In this document: positions 48,047-62,600 of the stretch, piece after piece | How positions within the stretch are numbered: position 1 is the first letter of the stretch | Layout: each line of letters begins with the position of its first letter | Assembly (NCBI GenBank): GCA_020205615.1 | Contig: CM035156.1 | Coordinates: 17,573,128 to 17,637,127, forward strand | DNA: 64,000 nt | Source: Panax quinquefolius | Taxonomy: Eukaryota > Streptophyta > Magnoliopsida > Apiales > Araliaceae | Direction: 5' to 3' | Made by a program: the position numbers and the translations under genes | The notes under the pieces: model-generated | What the model saw: the letters and a program-made list of their open reading frames with translations, nothing else | What the model was told of the DNA's origin: nothing | Databases searched by the model: none

Positions 48047-50740
48047 TGACGCCCCAAAAATAGGTATACATCACCCATTCCGAAGTTGTCAATACATGGT
48101 ACGTAAACAACTACAACTTTATTATTACAACAAGAAATCTGAGTTTGAATACAAATATTATCTTCTGTATAATATCTATACTCAAATAAATTCTCATCAC
48201 ATTTATCGATACATTATTTTACAAAATGGTGAGGACTACTAAACAATCTTTTCTAAAACCTTCATTCCATACCCCGACTCGTACTCGCTATATTCTCGCC
48301 TTCCCGAGAAGAAAAAATGAACAAAAGGAAAAGGGTGAGCTCAACTAGCCCAAGAAAGAATATTACGACTAAGATAATATACAACAAATTATCATAGTCT
48401 TCAACAGGAAAAATCTAATGTAATACAATAGACAACAAATTTTAAATCAATATTCGCAATGAAATAATAATTCATTAAAGAGTTAAGAGAGAATGCAAAC
48501 TACTATCTTCTATGTATGAATTTAAAAGTTCATCGCCTATCTTTTATCCCCAGAACATCAATCAATATACATCCGAATCAAATATTCATCTTGCACTATG
48601 TGCCAAAGATATTCATCACTGGGTCATGTTCATCTAAACACTGCTCATCTTCAGCACCACGCCCAAAGATATTCTTCAGAATCATTCATCTTTGCACTAC
48701 AGCCAAAGATATTCCATAATATCATCATTTAAGATCAAGATGATGAAAATATTTTTAAAGAAACGAATCCAAAGGAAACAAAAATGACAAGGATTAAGGA
48801 TTAAGGATTCGATTTTGTTTTATCTTCACGTCCAAAATACCTCAAAATAATCGCAGCAGGTAAAATTCAAGAACGATCAAAACATGGATACAATCAAAGC
48901 CAGTATCCGTATTGCATATTTTGGACAAAAAGAAGAAATTTTATTTTCTATGAATAGTGCCAGATACGTGAATAAAGCCGATACGTGAATAAGAACCCGA
49001 CACCAAAAGATAGAAATTCCACAAAAAACATCTTCACGCTTTCACGGTCAGTACTCGTGAATAAGAATCGTGAATAAGAACTCATTTAATAGTAACTCGT
49101 GAATAAGAACTCATGAATAGTAACCCCGATATGGAAAAGTTCTAAATTTGATAAAAGTTCCAACCAATATTTCAAAGATAATGATATCAAGAAATAATAT
49201 CATTCGAGAAGAAAATAACATCCCTTACCTCAAAGATCAAGACTTCTAAATTAAACACCTCGATATAAAGCATGACTTGACTTCAATCAGATAGCAATAC
49301 TCAAAGTATACTCAAAATACTCACAAGAATACGCCGATAATATAGAGAGAGAAAATCTTCAGCCTCGTGTGATTTTCAATTCTAACCCAAGACCCTATTT
49401 ATAGAAAATTCGCTAGAATACCAAAGCAGTAAAATTTAATATAATAATATTATATATATTATAAATTCTCTACGCACCTAGAACCATCTGAATTCAGCAA
49501 CTTGCATGTGTTTAATGAGGCTAACTAAACACAAAAAACATTTTTGTAATTAAAATATTTTAAACTTCCAAAATCAATTATTTTGAGCTTCGTAACTTCA
49601 ATAATTCATAATAAATAGCCCTTTTATCAGAAAATTCGAATCTCGCGACTTTTTATAGGAAATTCAATTTCTACAACTTTGCAGAAGAAAGTTTTCCCAA
49701 ATTCCAAACATAAATTGACCAAATCCACAAACGCAGCGATTTTACGCGCTATAATCAAATTTCACTAATAAATGGGTCCAATTTACGACATGTTTAACAT
49801 GTTTTAAACATTTATTGCAAATAAAATACTCTTCCTCCTCAGATACTCATATATCCCACATTCGTTGTAAAAATATCACCATTATTATATTATTAAAATA
49901 TAATAATATATTTAAATGAATTATTTTATCGTAAAAAGATAAAATTTCAATTTTCAACAATTGTCACATTAAAAATTTTCTCCATCTATATCCATATAAA
50001 ATCAATATTTTCCTCATCATATGAATCAATAATTAATTATTCACAAATAATATTACGTAATCACAATATCGACAACCGTGCGCCCTGTGAGCAGGGGCTT
50101 TCCAATAAGAATTTCTTCTTATCGGCGCCGCAATTAGTGACCAAACCTCTCCTTAGACGTAACTTTCTAGACATTGCCAATAATGTTATCTAATAATATT
50201 ATTCAGATAATATGAATTATTGTTTCGATAATGAAAAATACCGTAAAATGACAATTATCAAACAACAACAATATAAAATATCAACGCAAGAATTATTAAC
50301 TCAATAAAATATCGAATAAGAATTACCGTCAAATCCATTATTGAGTAGTGCTTTCTTCACGTAAGAATCAATAATTGGTGCAATACCGCAGTGCCATCGT
50401 GTTTTAAACCACCGGTGTATTTTAACAAGATAATTGGCAATAACTACGCCAAGCTATTTTTAACCAACTTATATTTGGCTGCTTTCTTCAACCAATCGCT
50501 TTCATGGGGCCCACACATGGTCGCTTACTGGCCGCATTTAATATTCCCCGACAAAGACGAATATTCCACGACCAAACGAATATTCCCCACAACAATGAAT
50601 ATTTTATAACCACTTGCTTATTTTGAAATATTTATGATCTTACCCCCCTAACTATCCACATTAATCAAATCAACCCTTACTATTTCAAAATAATAAATAG
50701 AGAAAATTAAATTTCATTAATAATAAGTTGGGGTCTTACA
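48047..50740 (-). repeat. Gypsy LTR, second copy of 25688-28392
   Basis: 2694 bases with the same termini and modules: TATA box at 49394-49405, arrays at 48590-48712 and 49035-49125, palindromes near 50528-50605. The right flank (gaggtttagatctca) matches that at 28393 apart from the first few bases. Confidence 0.9.
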
Positions 50741-52516
50741 AAGAGGTTTAGATCTCAAATTTAAATTTTCTCTCAATAGTGGTATGCATAGGAGACTATA
50801 TTTATATTGGTGCCATCAATTAATTTAATGTTTTAGGTAAATAATGAGCATGTAGAGAATTTTGATGGACAAGTAAATAATGAGCATGTAGATATTGGAG
50901 TTGTCAATTTAATGTTTTGGGTAAATAATGAGCATGTAGCAAATTTTAATGGACGAGTTATATTTCTTTTGTTTCAGGGACGTGAGTGATCGATCTTTAC
51001 TGCAAAGCGATAGAGGCAAAAATCTATCTATTTTTTAACTGCTTTACATCTTTCAATTATGTTGTCCAAATATTCGCTTTGTTTCTACCGATATAGGTAA
51101 TTAAGAAACCAGACTTGGAAATATATTACCTTCTCTCTCGTGTGTTTAGCTCAATCTTTTGTGTGGTAGTCCTTTTCTCTTAACATGATTAAAAATCATT
51201 TCATGTCTGGAGGTATTTTTTTGTATGCATTGTGCAACTGATTAGCATATTCTTGACTTCTTTAATCGCTTTGGGTGGGATGTCTATATTGATTAGAAAT
51301 TTTCTTATTTAAAACAAATAATTATGATTTTTTTTAATTTTTATCAATTATATACTCTTTTCACATTGTCAACTCATATTTTTCATTTAAATTTATCTTT
51401 AGGTATTAAATAATTTTATCAATTATATATTCTTTTCACATCATTAACTCACATTTTTCATTTAAATAATCTTTAAATATTAAATAATTATACGAAGATG
51501 CCAAATATGCGTTAACCCTAAAAGATATATATTGTATCACTACAAAATTAACCCCATAATCTAAGTAGGCCCCAGAATTGGTATGGTATGGCACCAACAT
51601 ATATTGTCAACAACGAATTCACAATTATTCAGTTCCTCCCATTAATTTGATTTGACAAATCAAAAGAAACCCATTCATCCTACCTAAATCCGGTTTGCTA
51701 ACGTAAACCTTGAATAATTCAGCGCAACCTTCATTCATTCACTTGGCGTAGAGGCTGAATTATACAATTGCTATACAGTTTATTTATATTAAGATTATAA
51801 TATGTGTATATAATCATGTTAGGCTAATTAAATTAGCTTTTAATTATGTTTATTTAAATTCTTTTGCTTCTTTAATCTTTTGATTATCAGCCATTTTCCT
51901 GTTTTCAAATTTGAAATTTTATTTAGACTAAAACAAGTCAATTTGAAAAGTCAAAAGCTACTCCTTTGTTAAAATTCTAAAAGCAATAATCAAAATTAAA
52001 AGATTAAATTAAACAAATTCTTTATACAATCACACTATATATTGTATCTGCCTTTATTATTGAAATTTTTGAAGTCGTAAAACTATTTTTGTTCAAATTT
52101 ATTACATTATCTATTCTTTAATAATTTAATCCCCCAAAATATCCTTTTATGTCGCAGAGGGAAAAGAAGAATATGAGAGAAAATAATCTCTTCTTTCAAT
52201 AATAACACAAGAGGTGGATAAATGAACTTTCCCAGGGGCTGTCAAGGGTGGTGGTTGAAGGACTAGAAGCTGTTGGCCACGGGGTGTTCGTTCACCAAAC
52301 TACATATAACTATCTCCCTCTGATTTCAATGGATATATTTAATTAATTAATTGCCAGAGTTATTAACATATGAGATTGAGTAAACATTTTTTTAAAATGG
52401 TTGCTATTAAAATTTATCAACATAAGTAACAATTAAAAATTTACTTAAACATTCATAATATATATATAGTAGGAGTATTATTTTAACCAACATTAATTAA
52501 TTATTTTAATCTATTA
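50741..52516. other. Flank, second copy of 28393-30162
   Basis: Noncoding, and includes the three-copy gtaaataatgagcatgtag array at about 50827-50957. No gene is seen. Confidence 0.65.
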
Positions 52517-54036
52517 TCTATTATATATACTAAATCACAAGATACGATGTACAAATAAATCGATATATGTCGTTTCAAAAATCGACATACGTCCATCCTA
52601 ATTAACGCTTCTTATTGCTTTGACAAAAATACCCTTAACAATTACTTTGATATATATAATCGATCACTTTATTTTATGGATATTATCAACAATCACGTTA
52701 TTTTAAGATCCATTAATTAGATAACTCTCTTGTGCAACAACCAGATTGGATCAATTTAAACAAGATAGGGCCAACTTACTTTTTATGAAAAAATAGTTTT
52801 AATTATTTGAAAAGTAAATTTCCTTTAATATTAGACTTTTATTTATTTTACCTATTTTTCATAGTTCCATGCAATTAAAAATTATTTCCATATTCATTTT
52901 AAAACTTCAATCTATTAGCTTCCAAAAATTCTTCCAATTATTTGAACCACGCTTAATTGATTCTAAAGATATGAAAATTTATTTACTTAACCAATTTATG
53001 GAAAACTCAATCAATTTAAAATTCATGTGAATATTTATTTTTATCTTTAAAACAATAATTTTGTAGTAACTCGATATTTTTTAAAGTAGTTCAAGAAATC
53101 AACTATTACATTATCAAATTAATTTACATGAATTGAAATTGTAATTTTCACTAATTGATTAGTAAAAGAATCTAAACCGGTTTTTTTTTTTTATGGGATA
53201 CTAGAAGTATAATTAATTTTGTCATGAAACTTGAAATTAGTTTAATTATTTTATTAAACTTAAACAATTTACGGAGTTCATATGAGGTTGTCTTGATGTG
53301 GTAAGATTTTGAATGGAATCTATCTATTATTTATTAACTATTATCTCATATCTACATAAAGCACCATCGAATGACATGTACTTTTCCACATTGTAACACA
53401 TGTTCTATATAATTAATGTGCATCCCACACTAATTTAATTATATTACAACATAATATTATACCATTTATAATTATATTACAACATAATATTATATTGTTT
53501 AAAAACATTTAAAACAATTATATCCTAAAATTACAACTTTTCTAATATTATACCATTCATAATTATACCGTACATTATATCATACATGTATGGTATAATA
53601 TTATAATACACGTATATAACAAAATAACTATCTATCCAAACTTTGCGGATATTATCATTACTAATTTAATTATATTACAACATAATATTATTCCATTTAT
53701 AATTATATTACAACATAATATTATACAGCTTTAAAACATTTAAAACAATATAAAAATAATAAATAATATCAATCATAACTTACTATGTTTATTTTATAAT
53801 CTCATAAATCACTATTTTCCCAATCTAAATGATTTTTATATTATTATTATTATTTTGATTTTTAATCCCTAAATCACTACAAAATCTAAATTGTTCTGAT
53901 AATGTTAATCGCTCTAATATTATCATTACTAAATTAATTATTAACTTTTAGAATCACTACTTTTTTAATTCCAAAATAATATTTTAAATTTATAATCCAC
54001 TAAATCACTACAAATCTAAATTATTTTGGTAATGTC

Positions 54037-55891
54037 TGTTAGGTTTGTAATATTCATGAATGCAATCAAATTGCACAAATAAGCGAAAACGTGTAAAAAT
54101 CAGAGTTTTAAAATTTTATAAACCATATACCCGGATCACCCTTTATGCACAATTATTAATTAAACGAAAAGATAAAGAATAAAAATCATACCCTCAAGAT
54201 CGAGCTTCCTCACGCAAGTTCACCTCCAAATCCTTTCGCGCTCAACTCAAATCCACGGGTTTGGTTCTTTCTTTTGATCAACGTTAGCCACCCAAGTGTT
54301 TGGCCTTCTAGAGGTGATCCACCAAGAGGAAGAAGAAAGATTCAAGAAGATGGGTATTTGCAAAAAACCTAATTTTTCTATCTCTCATGTAAACTCTCCC
54401 AACTATTGGAATCACGACGTTGAAAAGTCAACAACCACCTCACCCATAATAAGACTCTCTTATTTATAGATGTAAGCAACCCTTCTTAACAATTAAGGAA
54501 TTGAGTTTTATTTTAATTAATTAAATTCTTTTAATTAATTAAGCTCCTAATCTTATTAGGGATAATTAATTAAACTCTTTTAATTAATTTGCCTCCTAAT
54601 CCTTTTAGGATATTTGAGAGTACTTATATTAATTAATTTCAAACTCCTTTAGGAATTAAATAATAATAATAGTAATAATAATAATAAGACTCCTCTTATT
54701 AATTTATATTTAATATTTCAAAAATATTAAATAATAAATATTAAGCTATTTATTTTATTCTATCACCATAGATAAAATTAAATAAACTTAACTTATTATT
54801 ATGATTATGCCATTAACTTTAAATAATTATTCTTCCTTTTATGGTGTGACCCTTTAGGTTCTCCATATTAAACCTATTGAATAAATCAATTAAATAATTT
54901 AATCTTATTTAAATAAATAAATTAAACTAATAATTTATTTAAATAAATAATATTTATTCTACAATAGGGATAAGTTTCCCTAGCGATCAACGACTTTCCA
55001 GATAATATAGATTTCAACATTAATCATAAAAGAACCTTTCGAGTAAATAGTTACCGTGACAATTCAATCCTTCCACCATACAATGTCCCAATTAAATATA
55101 AGACATGGAATTACCACAAGTCTTATTTTATTTAATTATATGTATTTTCGATCCTTAAATGCACAACTCAAATAATGCAAATTAAAACTCCTTTCTAATT
55201 TCATTCTCGCCGCCAAGGACTACTTGAGTTGTCATTTATCAAATCACATAGACATTTTTCTTCTTTTACTAGTAGTGGTAGATTCTTTATCGATCATACA
55301 TTATCTCCACGACATAACTTATTATACCCAAACATATCCTTTGATACACCCTAAGGGTCTTATGAATAAGTCAAAGTATAACTCATCATACACAAGATAC
55401 TATGATGATTTCAAGTCCAAGGATTACTTGCCACTATTATCACTACAGAATTCCTATTGTCGTGCAAGTAAAAACTCCATTAGTATTCCTCATGAGCCAA
55501 TGCTTAGTGAACTTATTCTCTAATAAACACCTACATACTTGCTTTAGTGTCTCCACACAAATGATCATGAGGTCAATCATCCTCATCCAACGAAGCAAGC
55601 AACGATGTATCTAATCTACCTGATTTTACTAATTCCCAATTTAGTAATCCAACGATTGGGAACTATTTTAGTTTTAAGCTTTCTAAGAATTTAGATCTCA
55701 TTAGAATGATCATCATCATTATTCTAAAAGCATTGCTTAAAACTATGGGTTTATCACATATTATAAAACAAAGATCACGTAGATAATTAAAATCTTTAAT
55801 AAATTAATACTTTTTATTAATAAATGAATAAGATTGTTACAAAGTATATGCTTTATCATCAAACATGATCGGCTTGTGTATACTACTTTCA
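54037..55891 (-). mobile_element. Solo LTR nested in Helitron unit 4
   Basis: 1855 bases, TGTTAGGTTTG...CTACTTTCA, flanked by ATGTC at 54032-54036 and 55892-55896. It is the counterpart of 31683-33548, with intact TG...CA ends here. Confidence 0.88.
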
Positions 55892-56979
55892 ATGTCAACT
55901 GCTCGATATTATCATTTCTAATTTAATTATTATTTCCTAAAAGCACTATTTTTAATCACAAATTAATATTTTGATTTTATAATCCCTCAAATCACTACAA
56001 ATCTAAATTGTTCGATAATGTTAATTGTTCTAATATTAACATTACTAAATTAATTATTATCTCCTAAAATCGCTACTTTTTTAATCCCAAATTAATATTT
56101 TGAATTTATAATCCACTAAATCACTACAAATCTAAATTGTTTTAGTAATGTCAATTGTCTCCGATATTATCCTTTTTAATTTAATTATTATATCCTAAAA
56201 TCACTATTTTTTAATCCCAAATTAATATTTTTATTTTATAATCCCTAAAATCCACTACTTTTCTAAATTATTACTAATTTAATTATGTTAAAACATAATT
56301 ATCAGATCCTAAAATAATTACTTTTTTAATATTATAACATTCATAATTATACCATACATTATATCATACATATATGGTATAATATTATAATACACGATAT
56401 AATAAAATCACTACCTATCTAAAATGTGCGTATATTATCATTACTAATTTAATTATATTACAACATAATATTATACCATTTATAATTATATTACAAAATA
56501 ATATTATAAAATTAAAATATTTAAAACAAAATTAAAATAACAAATAATACAAATCATAAGTTACTATGTTGATTTTATAATCCACTAAATCACTACTTTT
56601 CAATCTAAACGATTTTTATATTATCATAACGTAATTATTATCTTCTAAAATCATTACTTTTTAATCCTACATTATTATTTTGATTTTATAATCCCTCACT
56701 CACTATACATCTAAACTGCTCTAATAATGTTAATCTGCTCTAATATTATCATTACTAAATTAATTATTATCTACTAAAATCAAAACTTTTTTAATCCCAA
56801 ATTAATATTTTAAGTGTATAACCCTCTAAATCACTACAAATCTAAACTATTTTGGTAATGTAAACTGCTCGATATTATACTTTCTAATTTAATTATTATC
56901 TCCTAAAATCACTACTTTATGATATTATCATTATCGAAGTTATTATCATTACTCTCCTGTTATTTATCCAAATTTTCTT

Positions 56980-57710
56980 ATCAAATATCCGATCAATCCC
57001 TCAAAAAAGAATTGTTGATATCACATATCCTAATTTATTGAAAAAATTGACAATGACTTTTATTTCCAAAACCAAGCCAACCTTGCTCCTACACTTGATG
57101 CTATAAATAAGGTGAACGAATATGTGATGTATTTATGGCCAAAGTTATGAAATACCATATCTAAGATGTCTCCTATGAAGGTCGATGAAAACTCAAACAA
57201 ATGCATGAAGGCATTTACACCCTATAATTTTTTAATAGCATTACATCTTCCGGAATGTCAAACCACAAGATAACGTTGAAGATCGGGATTCTCGTAATGT
57301 TGTTCAAATATAGATCGTTGATTTGGTTTTGTGCAATGTCACGAGATTAATAGTAACTCAATTGGGAAAACATCCGATAAAAGCAAAAGTAATTTCAACA
57401 AGAATAATTTTGGACACAAAGTTTTCATACCTCGCTTAGTCTTAACAATCCGTCAAACATTAGATTACCTTTTAAATTCCAACAAAGACAATTTTCTTTG
57501 GTTGTTTGCTTTTTCATGACAATTAATAAGAGTCAGGCAATCTCTCTCACATTGGATTATATCCACACGCCCAGCTTTAGCCACGACCAATTGTATGTAG
57601 CAAGATCAAGAGTTACAAGCAAGAGTGGAGTAAAATACTAATTTGTGACAAAGATGGATAAACATACAATACTACAAAGAATGTAGTTTTCCGTAAAGTT
57701 TTCACAATTT
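56980..57710 (+). pseudogene. Helicase C-terminus, unit 4
   Basis: Same remnant as unit 1. Ttgcagcaattg reads tcaaaaaagaattg here, and motif VI lies near 57515-57545 with a shortened 'agtcaggcaa'. Confidence 0.78.
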
Positions 57711-59377
57711 AATGTATAAAGGTTTGACTGCTTTCGCTATTATCTTTTTGTCGCTCATTATTAGTGTAAACCCCGATTATTTTATTATTATATCTCATGA
57801 AATTTTTACTATAATCTATTTGAATCTTTTTAGGTAAATCTATGATTTGCATTTACAAAGCTATCTCAATCGAGCCAAATTCCAAATGAAAGATAAAATA
57901 AACCGACAAACTCTCAACACTACCCCCAACAAAATTGTTTAGTTTTTATGTATATTAATTTTTTGTCTCAGATATATATTCATGTATAACCATTGAAAAA
58001 CTTTTTAAATAAGAGTATAATAGGTTTTTCTTTTACTTTTTGATGACATGATTTGAAATTCTATGTAAGTCCATTTCATATGTGTTTTACTCTAATTCTT
58101 TTCATTTTTATTTAATATAGAGCTAAATTCCTTTATGTTCGTTAGTTTTAAATCGACAAACACATGAATTTTTAGCTAAGTGTGAGACTTTTTTTTTTTA
58201 TCTCTAGCAATACTATTTTCTATAAAAGAGTTGTGGAAAGATAATTATTTATTTGGTTGATAGTTTATGCAATGTTGAAATCAACTATTAAGTATGTCTA
58301 AATTTTATATTTCACTATTGTCCGCATTCCTCGTCGTAAATATTTATAAGATTGCAAACGAATTTTAAAAAGATCATTTAAGTGCTAATTTTTGTTTGTG
58401 TGAATATATCGCATATTCAATAAATATAACCGGATTGAAGACCTAAACCGGAAGAAGCTTAAATGTGATAATCCCGGCACCTATGGTTTAATGGTAATGT
58501 GACAATGAATTTGGTGTATGCGCTTCGGCGTAGTTAAATTTTATTTGGCATGCTTCTTGATTATTTCAAGTGCATCATGGATTTTATTCTCTTAGAAAAA
58601 AAAAAATTTTGCACCCTACAATTCTAAATTGTGTTGAAAGTGCAAAGGAGTTATAATAAAGACCTTCAAATTATGGGACAAAGTATTCAATGGGAGGGGA
58701 TATAGCTTCATTTTGTGGACTATATCCCACAAGGTGTTATATTTACGGCTTCTTCATTTATCGCATTCTATTATATGGATCAGTGGCTTTGTATGATTTG
58801 TTAAGTACTAGCATCCCAGAAATCATTGTCATCATCATTAATATTTTTTTTGTATTATGATAATATCGTGAGTGCTTATACAATTGTCAAAAATTGATAA
58901 AAAAAACTAATGAGGTATGATTCGTTCTTTAACTATAACATCAGTTATGTATGACACTTGATATATCGCTATGTTTTTGGACATGATGTTTGTTCGATAC
59001 GAAGATCCAACATAATTATTAATTCTCGTGCTTTTCGGCGCATGTAATACGTGATTTCCTTCATGTCCGAGGACCGAAACCGAGACATTCTTTCGTTGTT
59101 TTCCTTTTCGCTTGGATGTTAGAATTCTAGTGCAAGTAATTAAGCGTTATACGAGACATGTACTCTTCAAAATGCATCAAGTACATGTGTCGATATTTGA
59201 GGCTTGTGAGATTTGTGTAATGTGTAATGCATTTCAAATATACCACTAGAAATCATATCAATATAACAATTCGATGGCATTGTATGCATTACATTTCTAA
59301 ATATTTGTTAGTGCTTTATAATGAAAGAGTTACCCATTTTAACCATATTGGTTACATTATAAATATTTTATCAAGAC

Positions 59378-59430
<53 letters not shown>

Positions 59431-59657
59431 TTATATATTATGTAATGTTCGGGGTTTAGTGATCGATTAATTATATACTTGATATGTATTTGCACATAAA
59501 AATTTTATGCAACACTATATAACATATGCTATTAAAATTTTATAATCGCATAACAATCTACCATCTTCTTATTATATTTTAATTTATTAATTGTATGTAT
59601 AAATTTATTATGAACAAAATGATTAATTCACAAGAAAGCGCTTAATTTATATCTAAG

Positions 59658-62600
59658 ATATACTAAATCACAAGATACGATGACAAAGAATCGACATATA
59701 TGTCGCTCTAAAAATCGACACACGTCCATCCTAATTAATGCTTCTTATTGCCTTTGACAAAAATACCCTTCTTTAACAATTATTTTGATATATATACTAA
59801 TCACCTTATTTTATGGATATTATCAACAACCACATTATTTTAGGATCCATTAATTAGATAACTCTCTTAGACAACAACAAGATTGGATCAATTTAAACAC
59901 GATAGGCCAACTTGCTTTTTATGAAAAATTAGTTTTAATTATTTGAAAAGTAAATTTCCTATAATATTAGACTTTTATTTATTTTACCTACTTTTCATAG
60001 TTCCATGCAATTAAAAATTATTTCCATATTCATTTTAAAATTTCAATCTATTAGCTTCCAAAAATTCTTCCAATTATTTGAATCACGCTAATTGATTTTA
60101 AAGATATGAAAATTTATTTGCTAAACCAATTTATGGAAAACTCAATCAATTTAAAATTCATATGAATATTTATTTTTATCTTTAAAATAATAATTTTGTA
60201 AAGAATCGATATTTTTTAAAGTAGTTAAAGAAATCAACTATTACATTATCAAATTAATTTACATGAATTGAAATTGTAATTTTCACTAATCGATTAGTAA
60301 AAGAATCTAAACTGGGTTTTTTATGGGATACCGAAAGTATAATTAATTTTGTCATGAAACTTGAAATTAGTTTAATTATTTTATTAAAATTGAATGAACA
60401 ATTTACGTGAGTTCATATGAGGTCAGGTCTTGATGTGGTAAGATTTTGAATGCAATCTATCTATTATTTATTATCTATTATCTCATTATCTACATAACAC
60501 CATCGAATGACATGTGTTTTTCCCATATTGTAACACATGTTCTATATAATTAATGTGCATCCCACACTAATTTAATTATATTACAACAAAATATTATACC
60601 ATTTATAATTATATTACAACATAATATTATATTATTTAAAACATTTTAAACAATTATATCCTAAAATTACTACTTTTTTAATATTATACCATTCATAATT
60701 ATACCATATATTATATCATACATGTATGGTATAATATTATAATACACGATATAACAAAATAACTACCTATCTAAACTTTGCGGATATTATCATTACTAAT
60801 TTAATTATATTACAAAGATAATATTATATCATTTATAATTATATTACAACATAATATTATACAGTTAAAATATTTAAAATAATATCAATCATAACTTACT
60901 ATAAGTAAGTTTATTTTATAATCTCATAAATCACTATTTTCTCAATCTAAACTAGCTTTTTATATTATTATTATTATTTTAATTTTATAATCCCTAAATC
61001 ACTACAAAATCTAAACTGCTCGATAATGTTAACTGCTTTAATATTATCATTACTAAATTAATTATTAACTTTTAAAATCACTACTTTTTTAATTCAAAAT
61101 AATATTTTAAATTTATAATCCACTAAATCACTACAAATCTAAATTGTTTTGGTAATGACAACCATTTCGATATTATCATTTCTTATTTAATTATTATCTC
61201 CTAAAAGAACTATTTTTAATCCCAAATTAATATTTTGATTTTACAATCTCCTAAATCACTACAAATCTAAATTGTTCGATAATGTTAATTGTTCTAATAT
61301 TAGCATTACTAAATTAATTATTATCTCCTAAAATCGCTACTTTTTTAATTTCAAATTAATATTTTGAATTTATAATCCACTAAATCACTACAAATCTAAA
61401 TTGTTTTAGTAATGTCAACTATTCTCGATATTGTCCTTTTAATTTAATTATTATATCCTAAAATCATTATTTTTTAATCCCAAATTAATATTTTTATTTT
61501 ATAATCCCCTAAAATCCACTACTTTTCTAAACTATTACTAATTTAATTATGTTAAAACATAATTATTGTATCCTAAAATAATTACTTTTCTAATATTATA
61601 ACATTCATAATTATACTATACATTATATCATACATATATGGTATAATATTATAATACATGTATATAATAAAATCACTACCTATCTAAAATGTGCGTATAT
61701 TATCATTACTAATTTAATTATATTACAACATAATATTATTCCATTTATAATTATATTACAAAATAATATTATACAATTAAAACATTTAAAACAAAATTAA
61801 AATAACAAATAATATAAATCATAAGTTACTATGTTGATTTTATAATCCACTAAATCACTACTTTTTTTCAATCTAAACGATTTTTATATTATCATAACGT
61901 AATTATTATCTTCTAAAATCATTACTTTTTAATCCTACATTATTATTTTGATTTTATAATCCCTCAATCACTATACATCTAAATTGTTCTAATAATGTTA
62001 AATGTTCTAATATTATCATTACTAAATTAATTATTATCTACTAAAATCATAACTTTTTTAATCCCAAATTAATATTTTAAATGTATAACCTCTAAATCAC
62101 TACAAATCTAAACTATTTTGTTAATGTAAATTGTTCTCGATATTATACTTTCTAATTTAATTATTATCTCCTAAAATCACTACTTTACGATATTATCATT
62201 ATCGAAGCTATTATCATTACTCCGTTATTTATCCAAATTCTCTTATCAAATATTCGATCAATCCCCTTGCAGCAATTTTTGATATCACATATCCTAATTT
62301 ATTGAAATAATTTGACAATGACTTTTATTTTCAAGACAAAGCCATCCTTGCTCCTACACTTGATGCTATAAATAAGGTGAACGATATGTGATGTATTTAT
62401 GGCCAGGTTATGAAATACCAATCTAAGATGTCCTATGTAAGGTTGATGAAAACTCAAACAGCTATGAAGGCATTTACACCCTATAATTTTTTTAATAGCA
62501 TTACATCTTTTGGAATGTCAAACCACAAGATAACGTTGAAGATTGGGATTCCTGTAATATTGCTCTGAAATATAGATCAGTGATTTGGTTTGTGCAATGT

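Larger units (their letters stand above)
52517..59657 (+). mobile_element. Helitron unit 4 (counterpart of unit 1)
   Basis: It starts TCTATTATATATACTAAATC and ends near 59657, where CTAG reads ctaag. It carries the same nested solo LTR at the same site as unit 1, so the two descend from one copy or are the same locus. Confidence 0.8.
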
